Position numbers and translations under genes: made by a program | Notes under the pieces: generated by a model | What the model saw: the letters and a program-made list of their open reading frames with translations, nothing else | The model's database searches: none | What the model was told of the DNA's origin: nothing | Assembly: GCA_029052615.1 (NCBI GenBank) | Contig: JAIDIR010000144.1 | Span: 1-5,133, forward strand | Reading direction: 5' to 3' | DNA: 5,133 bases | Source: Clostridia bacterium | Lineage (GTDB): Bacteria; Bacillota; Clostridia; Christensenellales; Borkfalkiaceae | In this document: piece by piece, positions 1-5,133 of the stretch | How the letters are laid out: each line of letters begins with the position of its first letter | How positions within the stretch are numbered: the first letter of the stretch is position 1

Positions 1-54
1 TATTGTGTTTTATGTAAAATTTAGCACTATTTTTAAAAATTTTGACGAAAAGTC
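1..54. other. AT-rich intergenic DNA, no gene seen
   Basis: This stretch is rich in A and T runs and contains no open frame or RNA gene that I can support. It lies just upstream of the promoter and may include an UP-like A/T-rich element (for example the A and T runs around 30..43), but that is only inferred from composition. A second, weaker promoter could start here: TTGACG at 42..47 with TAAAAA at 64..69 and a 16-bp spacer. Its -10 match is clearly poorer than that of the promoter at 55..83. Confidence 0.5.
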
Positions 55-83
55 TTGAAAAGTTAAAAAAACCGTGATAAAAT
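55..83 (+). promoter_or_regulatory. Predicted sigma-A promoter with extended -10
   Basis: TTGAAA (55..60) matches the -35 consensus at five of six positions. TAAAAT (78..83) matches the -10 consensus at five of six. The spacer is exactly 17 bp, and TG at 75..76 supplies an extended -10 (TGn). The predicted start of transcription is near base 90, which is the foot of the long hairpin at 89..190. That agreement between promoter and RNA structure was not built into the prediction and supports both. The promoter would drive the leader RNA and the surface-protein gene at 267. Confidence 0.65.
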
Positions 84-88
84 CAATA

Positions 89-190
89 TGCGCCACAATT
101 GAATACTTATTATCATATAAAGGTTACAACGGCATAAGTGTACCCTTCTTTTCCTTTATGTGATAAAAGTACTTATGGAATTGTGGCGCA
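89..190 (+). repeat. Long imperfect inverted repeat / hairpin at the 5' end of the leader
   Basis: Bases 89..100 (TGCGCCACAATT) are the exact reverse complement of 179..190. After an asymmetric internal loop (101..103 against 172..178), pairing resumes: 104..123 with 153..171, broken only by a bulged A109 and a U116-G160 wobble. The apical loop is about 29 nt (124..152). The wobble keeps the stem intact in RNA but is a mismatch in DNA, which slightly favours an RNA role. The loop carries CATAAGT (133..139), which can also pair with ACTTATG (171..177), so an alternative inner fold exists. I see no convincing target-site duplication that would mark it as a small mobile element. Confidence 0.75.
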
Positions 191-191
191 A

Positions 192-227
192 CTATTAAGG
201 GACATTTAAGCGGGCGTTCCTTAATAG
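192..227 (+). promoter_or_regulatory. Candidate antiterminator stem
   Basis: CTATTAAGGGAC (192..203) pairs along its whole length with GTTCCTTAATAG (216..227), with a single G-U wobble (201 with 218) and a 12-nt loop (204..215). The stem starts two bases after the end of the upstream hairpin, so the two could stack coaxially. Forming it takes up bases 216..220 and 227, which the terminator needs. The complementarity is seen directly in the sequence; the antiterminator role is inferred from its overlap with the terminator. Confidence 0.6.
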
Positions 228-245
228 GAGCGCTCTTTTTTATTT
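212..245 (+). terminator. Intrinsic terminator inside the gene's own leader
   Basis: GGGCGTTCC (212..220) pairs with GGAGCGCTC (227..235) as a 9-bp GC-rich stem with two G-U wobbles and a six-base loop. It is followed at once by TTTTTTATTT (236..245). This has all the parts of a Rho-independent terminator on the + strand. It sits only 7 bases before the ribosome binding site and after the predicted promoter, so it would stop transcripts before the coding region unless an alternative fold forms. It could also end a separate small RNA. Confidence 0.75.
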
Positions 246-251
246 GCCCGC

Positions 252-258
252 AAAGGAG
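252..258 (+). promoter_or_regulatory. Ribosome binding site for the surface-protein gene
   Basis: AAAGGAG lies 8 bases before the ATG at 267, an ideal match and spacing, and fixes this start codon. GCCCGC just before it (246..251) is the exact complement of GCGGGC (210..215), which lies in the loop of the antiterminator stem. In the read-through transcript this pairing could form a pseudoknot next to the ribosome binding site. Confidence 0.85.
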
Positions 259-266
259 TACGCTTT

Positions 267-380
267 ATGAAAATTAAACGTAAAACTTTTTGGGGAGGCA
301 TAGTAGCGGCGTTGTGCGCGTGCACCGCGCTGACTTTCGGCGCCGTCTATTCTTCTAATAATAAGGTAGATGCAACCGCG
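267..380 (+). other. Signal peptide of the surface protein
   Basis: Residues 1-6 (MKIKRK) form a basic n-region, and about 8-28 form a hydrophobic core containing C17 and C19. Plausible signal peptidase I sites are A36-T37-A38 before A39, or A39-T40-A41 before Q42. The cysteines do not sit in a good lipobox: the residues before C17 are A-A-L, and those before C19 are L-C-A. A lipoprotein signal is therefore unlikely. The exact cleavage point is an estimate. Confidence 0.8.
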
Positions 381-3300
381 GCAACTGCTCAAAACCCTAA
401 GGAAAAAATACAATTATCATATACAGCTTCTTATTTTAGTTCGACGACTGCTTCTAGCGTTGCTGTCGGATCAATGACCCCTTTTGACGCTACTCATTCA
501 TTACAGTATAGCAGCGGTCCAAGTCTTAATGCCGCAGGGACACATATTACTTATAGTCAGACGACAGCATATAACAGTGGTAAATGGGTATATTTTGACT
601 TTAAAGTAAATATACCTGTGCCCGCGTGGGAAGAGTGGGACGTATCATATAAGCTTGATTTTACATTGGGTGGGTCTAATAATTCGGACGGCGGATACAA
701 TCAGTCGGTGGGTGCATTATATTATTTGCCTGATACGACGACTTTTGACCAAACTTACAACAATACTACGCAAGCCGATTCGAGTAGCATTACAGGTTTG
801 ACTTACACAGCTGTGCCAGTGTCTGGCAACGGCAGATATGTTAATGGCAGATATGTACAAGGTAAGTCAATATCTCATACACCGACTCTTTATTCCAGTG
901 CAACCGATCCGACTACTAAAAGTACTCTTACGCTTACCAATAAGTCCGGCAACGAAAAAACTTTTACTTTCAGTTACGGAATGTACGTTGCTCTATCTAT
1001 CAGTTCTTCTCGTAATAGCAGAGTTACTGCTTGTAACACGTTATTAACTGCGGACGACGTTACCGTAAGGGAGTTGTCTGTGCCTGTGCCTTCACCCGAT
1101 TTAAGTTACAATTATGACGGCACGGATAAAACAAGCACCATAGTGGATACAATAGAAAATTCAAATTGGTACACTAAGGGCGGCGCAGATTGGTACACTC
1201 CCGGCAGTTGGGCGCAATACGTGCTTCCCGCCGGCGAAATTAAAAACGTAATTAAAAACGACGGGGTAACCGGCAGTTACGAAATTACGTATTCGCTTTT
1301 AGATATATATCCGTTTAAACTTGAAGACGGAACTTTTACTACCGACTCGCAGACTTTAAAAGTAACAATAAACCCCTTAACGCTTCCCACACCGAGCGGA
1401 ACGGTAACGATTACGTACAACGGCGAGGAAAAAACGCTGTACGACCTTGCGGAAAATTTACGACCCGGATGGTACGATTCGGATATTTACACCGTTCCCA
1501 GCATAATCGAAATGGACGACAGCGTTTTCGACGCAGGGGATAAGACCGTTTCGGTAACGTTAAAGTCGTCTAATTACGTTTGGTCGAACAACTCAAGCAA
1601 CTCTTCCGCCGTGCGGACTTTCACGTTCAGGGTCAATAAAAAGGCACTTGAAACCGAGTTCGTAGATGAAAACGGATTGAAGGTTGCAAAGTTTAAAGAC
1701 GAAAACGAAATTTACACGCGCGACAGCGGCGACAAATATCCAGTACTTGTAACCAGATATTCCAAAAACGGCATTGCGGCAAGTGCTACTTACACCAGCC
1801 CGAACAGCACGGGCACGTGGTACGCGCACGCATTTTTGGAAAACGCTGAAAGCTGCAACTATTCGGTTGCAAGCACGGGCGAGCAATTCACCCTCGATAA
1901 AATCGGCGTTCCGTATCCTACGCTCGTCGGAAGCGGAAGCGAGGTTTACGACGGCGGGGAGCACGAGTTCATTTACGAAGGGTACGACCCCGAACTAATG
2001 ACCTACACTAAACCTGACGGCGCAATCGACTTTGACGGCGAAATTTTAAAGGTAAAAAACGCAGGCACGTATACGCCCGTGTTCACTCTTTTAAATAATG
2101 CGCTTTACGCGTTTTCGGGTAATGCGCCCGCCGCGGTTGAAGTTACGCCCAAAACGGCAACTCTTTCGGCAAACGTTGACGGCGGTGAGTGGGGCTGGGA
2201 AAGGAGAACGACCAAAGAGGTTGAAATTACCGTTTCAGGCGTTATCAGTGAAGATTTGCCCAACCTGACCATAAATGCTGCGTATTTAAAAGACGGGGTG
2301 TCCAGAACAATAGGCACTGCGGCTTATGATTCGGGCTATAAGTATAAGGTAACTATTCCCTCGATAGCGCAGATTGCGGCGTACACGCTTACCCTTACGA
2401 TTGCGGACGGCGGAAACTACGCTTTGGCAACGCCGTATACGCAGACGTTCAATATTACCGGTACTGTGCCGCCCTTTGACGAACAGTACATAGTTTGGCA
2501 GTACACCGTTGACGGAAAGAAAACGCAATTAAACGATTTCGTATATGACGGCGACGTGGTTTTGGTTGAATACACGGGCACGGAATATACGTTTTCGCTT
2601 GACGAAACCGATTTGCTTCCCTACGGCTTAAAGGTGAAAGACGACGGTTACCAGGGGCAAAGTGCGACAAACGTCAAGGCGGCAGATAACGGAATTTACA
2701 CCATGACGGTGACGATTGCAGCGATTGACGAAAACACTGTTTTTGCCGACACGTCGTTTACTCTGCAATTTAAAATCACGCCCAAGGTGCTTGATTTGTC
2801 AAATGCCGAGTGGGAGTACAGCGATTCGACGGATTCAGACGGCAACAAGATATGGGAACCGCTTTCAGCAAGTAGCAAGCCCTCGTATACGGGCAATGCG
2901 GTTACCGTGCGCATATCGCCCGCATATATGGCAAGTTTGGGACTTGCGGCAGGCGACTATACCGAAAATTATAGCTCGTTGGATAACCTCACGGAACAGG
3001 GACAAAAGAGGACCAACGTAGAAATTACGATAACCAACGCCAACTACACGACGGCGGACGGCGGCTATGTATCCATACAATATGACTGGGAAATTACGGC
3101 GCGTGCATTGACTTATAGCTGGAGCGGCACGCAGAGTGTGCAAGCAGGCGGTCAGTCGTTTGATATCCCTGCAATAGTCTTTGACGCTCCCGGCGATTAT
3201 TCGCAGTATTACGAATATATTTATACTGTGGATGACACGGATTACACGTACGAACAGTTGCAGGAATATATGGCGGCAAACTGGTCGGACGAAACACCCG

Positions 3301-5111
3301 TAAGCGGTACGATGCGCGTGCAATTGAAGGACGGCGTGACTGATTACTTAATACTTACGAGCAGCCGTCAGTTCAATACGGGCACTCCCAAGATAACGCT
3401 TAGCGTTGCAGTTACGGGCAGCGGTGCAGAGTACGGAAAAGTTTCGTTTGCGGTTAGCGTCGTAAGAGGCACTTCGGACGAGAGCAGGCGTACTTCGGTT
3501 ACCGTTTCGGGCGGCGCGCTTACCGAGGCGCGTACCTTTGACGGTAATGACAACGAATTGATTGCGTTCGTCAACAAGCTTGGCGCGGGCAGCTATACGG
3601 TTACCGTAAGCCTGAAAACGAGCGACGAAGATTCTTACGTTCTCTCGCAAAGAGAATTCGAGTTTGTAATTAGTAAACAGAACGTACAACTTCCCACCGT
3701 ACGCGAAATAGTATTTACCGGTGAAACGATAAATCTTATTGATTACCTTGACGGATTTGACCCTGATCTTATGAAGCTTATAGGTGCGGCGGAAGGCGAG
3801 AACGGTATAGTATCCGGAAGAGATTACAGAAAGAGCGGTTACTTTACGACCATTGCGCTTATAGACGGCGCGAACTACCAGTTCGTTAAAGCAGCTGAAA
3901 GCGAGGCTGAAACGGTTAAGGCAACTTTGAAGTTTGCGGTTGCGTTCGCCGACGGCGAGGAAGTACTTGGCAGCGAATACGAAATCAACTGGATGATAAA
4001 CCGTTTCCGCATTACCGACGATATGTGGGACAAGAGCGGTAAGCAGGGTGTAACGCTTAAGCTTCCCGCGCAGTTTGCGGCAATGGCGGCGGACGAAAAC
4101 CTGTTGAAGATTTCTTACAGCTACTACGACGACCAGAACGGCGCGGCACTGGAAGAGTTCTCGTTTAAGGGAGGTAATTCCTTCTGGGTAAATGCGACGT
4201 TGACTGGCGAAGAAGCGAACAATTTCGAGTTCGAAAACGGCTCGCAGATTTCGGACAAAACCGTTTATACCGTACCTCAAAGCAAAACCGAAGCGTTCTT
4301 TAATAACACGATGACGTTTGTAGAGAACAACATGATACTGGTTATCGGTTGTGCGGCAGGACTGTTGCTTCTTATACTTCTCATAATAATAATCGCGTGC
4401 GCGGCAAGGAGCAGAAGAAAGAAGCGCGAGCGCGAGGAACAGCGCAGGCTGGAAGAAAAGGAAGAGCGCAGGCGCGAGCAGGAAGAACGCCGCATGGAAC
4501 GCGAGGAGCGTATGGCGCGTATGTCCCAGCAGCAAATGATGATGCCGCAAATGATGCCACAGGGTATGCCTCAGGCGGGCGGTCATATGCAAATGGGCGG
4601 TTCAGTTGGCGGCGGCTCGATAAGCGAAGCGCAAATTCTGCAAATGCAGGCTGAACTGGCGGAGCTTAAAGCCGAAAAAGTTGCAAAGGAAGCGGCTCAG
4701 CAGCAGATTGCGCAGGCTAAAACGGACATGCAGTTTGCGGGCTTTATGGCTCAGCTTATGGGCGGCGGCTCGATGGATAAGCTTACCGATATTATAAGAA
4801 CGGAAGTCAGAAACGCGCTTGCCGACGAAAAGGCGGCTTTAGCGCCTGCCGAGCACAAGGCGGAGGAGGCGAAGGAGCAAGCGCCCGTTTGCCCTCCCGA
4901 CGCGGTTATGACCACGGTAACGACTACCAAGATAGACACGACCAAAAAGGTGCAGAACGCCGAAAGAGCGGCGGCACCTGCAGTGAGAACGGTGGTGCGC
5001 AATCTGGTTGCGCCTATGCCCGTGGACGACGGAAGAGTATTTGACGTGGGCGGCTTCTACACGCCTGCCGACCCTGTATCCGATATGGATTCGGATGACA
5101 AAACTGAATAA
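267..5111 (+). CDS. Large exported surface protein with Ig-like/MBG-like modules, one C-terminal membrane helix and a charged cytoplasmic tail
   Basis: The 1614-residue protein is complete, from an ATG with a strong ribosome binding site to a TAA stop. Visible parts in order are: a signal peptide (1 to about 38); a beta-rich Ser/Thr/Tyr/Asn domain (about 45-270); about ten or eleven modules of 85-110 residues that resemble bacterial Ig-like/MBG-type folds (about 270-1340); one transmembrane helix (1356-1380) followed by RSRRKKR, a strong stop-transfer signal that places the C-terminus inside; and a 234-residue cytoplasmic tail. The segment between signal peptide and membrane helix is about 1310 residues with only two cysteines (C256 and C530), as is usual for exported stalk proteins. 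I see no LPXTG sorting signal, S-layer homology motif, choline-binding repeat or catalytic motif. The likely role is a cell-surface stalk or adhesin anchored in the membrane; the ligand is unknown. No gene symbol can be given. The gene stands alone in this window and appears to be controlled by the leader at 89..258. Confidence 0.93.
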   Translation: MKIKRKTFWGGIVAALCACTALTFGAVYSSNNKVDATAATAQNPKEKIQLSYTASYFSSTTASSVAVGSMTPFDATHSLQYSSGPSLNAAGTHITYSQTTAYNSGKWVYFDFKVNIPVPAWEEWDVSYKLDFTLGGSNNSDGGYNQSVGALYYLPDTTTFDQTYNNTTQADSSSITGLTYTAVPVSGNGRYVNGRYVQGKSISHTPTLYSSATDPTTKSTLTLTNKSGNEKTFTFSYGMYVALSISSSRNSRVTACNTLLTADDVTVRELSVPVPSPDLSYNYDGTDKTSTIVDTIENSNWYTKGGADWYTPGSWAQYVLPAGEIKNVIKNDGVTGSYEITYSLLDIYPFKLEDGTFTTDSQTLKVTINPLTLPTPSGTVTITYNGEEKTLYDLAENLRPGWYDSDIYTVPSIIEMDDSVFDAGDKTVSVTLKSSNYVWSNNSSNSSAVRTFTFRVNKKALETEFVDENGLKVAKFKDENEIYTRDSGDKYPVLVTRYSKNGIAASATYTSPNSTGTWYAHAFLENAESCNYSVASTGEQFTLDKIGVPYPTLVGSGSEVYDGGEHEFIYEGYDPELMTYTKPDGAIDFDGEILKVKNAGTYTPVFTLLNNALYAFSGNAPAAVEVTPKTATLSANVDGGEWGWERRTTKEVEITVSGVISEDLPNLTINAAYLKDGVSRTIGTAAYDSGYKYKVTIPSIAQIAAYTLTLTIADGGNYALATPYTQTFNITGTVPPFDEQYIVWQYTVDGKKTQLNDFVYDGDVVLVEYTGTEYTFSLDETDLLPYGLKVKDDGYQGQSATNVKAADNGIYTMTVTIAAIDENTVFADTSFTLQFKITPKVLDLSNAEWEYSDSTDSDGNKIWEPLSASSKPSYTGNAVTVRISPAYMASLGLAAGDYTENYSSLDNLTEQGQKRTNVEITITNANYTTADGGYVSIQYDWEITARALTYSWSGTQSVQAGGQSFDIPAIVFDAPGDYSQYYEYIYTVDDTDYTYEQLQEYMAANWSDETPVSGTMRVQLKDGVTDYLILTSSRQFNTGTPKITLSVAVTGSGAEYGKVSFAVSVVRGTSDESRRTSVTVSGGALTEARTFDGNDNELIAFVNKLGAGSYTVTVSLKTSDEDSYVLSQREFEFVISKQNVQLPTVREIVFTGETINLIDYLDGFDPDLMKLIGAAEGENGIVSGRDYRKSGYFTTIALIDGANYQFVKAAESEAETVKATLKFAVAFADGEEVLGSEYEINWMINRFRITDDMWDKSGKQGVTLKLPAQFAAMAADENLLKISYSYYDDQNGAALEEFSFKGGNSFWVNATLTGEEANNFEFENGSQISDKTVYTVPQSKTEAFFNNTMTFVENNMILVIGCAAGLLLLILLIIIIACAARSRRKKREREEQRRLEEKEERRREQEERRMEREERMARMSQQQMMMPQMMPQGMPQAGGHMQMGGSVGGGSISEAQILQMQAELAELKAEKVAKEAAQQQIAQAKTDMQFAGFMAQLMGGGSMDKLTDIIRTEVRNALADEKAALAPAEHKAEEAKEQAPVCPPDAVMTTVTTTKIDTTKKVQNAERAAAPAVRTVVRNLVAPMPVDDGRVFDVGGFYTPADPVSDMDSDDKTE
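399..1076 (+). other. N-terminal beta-rich domain of the surface protein (about residues 45-270)
   Basis: This segment is rich in Ser, Thr, Tyr, Asn and Gly, with alternating hydrophobic patterns typical of beta strands, for example around W107-F112 and the YKLDFTLGG stretch. It lacks the YxG...AGxYT pattern of the later modules, so it looks like a separate domain. Being farthest from the membrane, it is the best candidate for ligand binding; that is inferred from position only. I do not recognise its family. The coding DNA here uses many TTA and TCA codons, unlike the 3' part of the gene. It contains a small 15-bp tandem duplication (831..860). Confidence 0.5.
831..860 (+). repeat. 15-bp tandem duplication within the coding region
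   Basis: GGCAGATATGT occurs at 831..841 and again at 846..856, giving two 15-bp units (831..845 and 846..860) that encode G-R-Y-V-N and G-R-Y-V-Q (residues 189-198). The unit length is a multiple of three, so gain or loss would keep the frame. It lies in a probable loop of the N-terminal domain. Confidence 0.7.
1074..4286 (+). repeat. Array of about ten or eleven diverged Ig-like/MBG-like modules (residues about 270-1340)
   Basis: Modules often open with a Tyr/Phe-x-Gly motif (YDG at 283-285, YNG at 384-386, then VYDGG, FVYDG, SYTGN and IVFTG). Several carry a middle signature like AGxYTVxVxL followed by NYxF/W (for example DAGDKTVSVTL-x-SSNYVW, NAGTYTPVFTL and GAGSYTVTVSL). They close with a strand such as FTFRVNKK (452-459), VEVTPK (624-629), LQFKITPK (833-840), YDWEITAR (939-946), EFVISK (1132-1137) or EINWMINR (1239-1246). 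Approximate boundaries fall near residues 372, 459, 545, 629, 733, 840, 946, 1040, 1137 and 1246. The motif G-[YF]-D-P-[ED]-L-M appears at 572-578 and 1163-1169. The modules are far diverged in DNA, so they are old duplications. Known MBG-type modules build extracellular stalks; no catalytic residues are evident. Confidence 0.7.
1164..1211 (+). repeat. 24-bp imperfect tandem repeat within the coding region
   Basis: ATTGGTACACT occurs at 1165..1175 and again at 1189..1199, giving two 8-codon units that encode N-W-Y-T-K-G-G-A and D-W-Y-T-P-G-S-W (residues 300-315). A related W-Y-D-S-D-I-Y-T stretch lies in the next module, so W-Y may mark a fixed turn position in these domains rather than a recent duplication. 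Confidence 0.55.
4332..4406 (+). other. C-terminal transmembrane helix (residues 1356-1380)
   Basis: Residues 1356-1380 are an unbroken hydrophobic stretch with a Leu/Ile core, long enough to cross the membrane once. It is followed directly by R1381-S-R-R-K-K-R1387, which by the positive-inside rule sets the downstream part in the cytoplasm. Cysteines C1362 and C1378 lie in the helix near its two ends. Together with the signal peptide this gives a type I topology. Confidence 0.92.
4407..5108 (+). other. Cytoplasmic tail: charged helix, Met/Gln-rich linker, amphipathic helices, acidic end (residues 1381-1614)
   Basis: Residues 1381-1415 are about 30/35 charged (14 Arg, 3 Lys, 13 Glu) with no proline, the pattern of a single alpha-helix or coiled coil. 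Residues 1416-1443 contain 10 methionines with Gln, Pro and Gly, and probably form a flexible linker. A second helical stretch (about 1452-1490) has a Leu/Ala heptad-like pattern (ILQMQAELAELKAEK). A Gly-rich break (1499-1502) is followed by another short amphipathic helix (about 1503-1530). A Thr-rich segment (1549-1560) and an Ala/Val-rich stretch lead to the end, which contains DDGRVFDVGGFYTP (1587-1600) and an acidic terminus. I do not recognise a known domain. It could mediate oligomerisation, partner binding or attachment to internal structures; all of these are inferences. Confidence 0.75.
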
Positions 5112-5133
5112 TTAAAGAGCCCCGCGCAGGTTG
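5112..5133. other. Short 3' flank after the stop codon
   Basis: Only 22 bases follow the TAA. They contain GAGCCCCGCGC, which could be the left arm of a transcription terminator whose right arm and T-run lie beyond the window. This cannot be decided from what is present. Confidence 0.25.

Larger units (their letters stand above)
89..258 (+). ncRNA. Structured 5' leader RNA, candidate attenuator/riboswitch-like element
   Basis: From the predicted transcription start near 90 to the ribosome binding site, the RNA can form three structures in order: a long imperfect hairpin (89..190), a 12-bp stem (192..203 with 216..227), and a terminator hairpin (212..220 with 227..235) followed by a U-rich run. 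The second and third share bases 216..220 and 227, so they cannot coexist. This is the standard geometry of an antiterminator/terminator switch ahead of a gene. I compared the sequence from memory with T-box, c-di-GMP, THF, preQ1 and other common leaders and saw none of their conserved cores. It could instead be a free-standing small RNA of about 155 nt with read-through into the gene. The ligand or signal, if any, is unknown. Confidence 0.55.

Overview
The window holds one very large gene (267..5111, + strand) preceded by a structured 5' leader, and nothing else that I can support as coding. The strong AAAGGAG ribosome binding site, the sigma-A-type promoter in an AT-rich intergenic region, the mid-40s % GC and the style of the repeated beta-rich modules suggest an uncultured, probably gut-associated member of the Bacillota (Clostridia). 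That assignment is an inference from general resemblance, not from a marker gene.

Region 1..88 is AT-rich intergenic DNA. It ends in a good promoter: TTGAAA at 55..60, a 17-bp spacer, and an extended -10 (TGA-TAAAAT, 75..83). The predicted transcription start (about 90) falls at the base of a long imperfect hairpin (89..190). Directly after the hairpin lie two mutually exclusive RNA structures. One is a 12-bp stem, 192..203 with 216..227. The other is an intrinsic terminator, 212..220 with 227..235, followed by a U-rich run. The ribosome binding site (252..258) and ATG (267) come after the terminator. So the gene appears to have a terminator inside its own leader and an alternative fold that would disarm it, which is the layout of a riboswitch-like attenuator. 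I do not recognise it as a known class.

The gene encodes a 1614-residue exported, membrane-anchored surface protein. From the N-terminus it has a signal peptide, a Ser/Thr/Tyr-rich beta domain (about 45-270), roughly ten or eleven Ig-like/MBG-like beta modules (about 270-1340), one transmembrane helix (1356-1380), and a 234-residue cytoplasmic tail. The tail begins with a very highly charged Arg/Glu helix, continues through a Met/Gln/Gly-rich linker and predicted amphipathic helices, and ends in an acidic terminus. There is no LPXTG motif. The likely picture is a long extracellular stalk or adhesin, physically linked to a cytoplasmic domain and controlled by conditional transcription termination.

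The two most interesting items are the leader RNA and the long cytoplasmic tail on an Ig-like stalk protein. Codon use also shifts strongly from the 5' third of the gene to the 3' third. The last 22 bases follow the stop codon and are too short to interpret.
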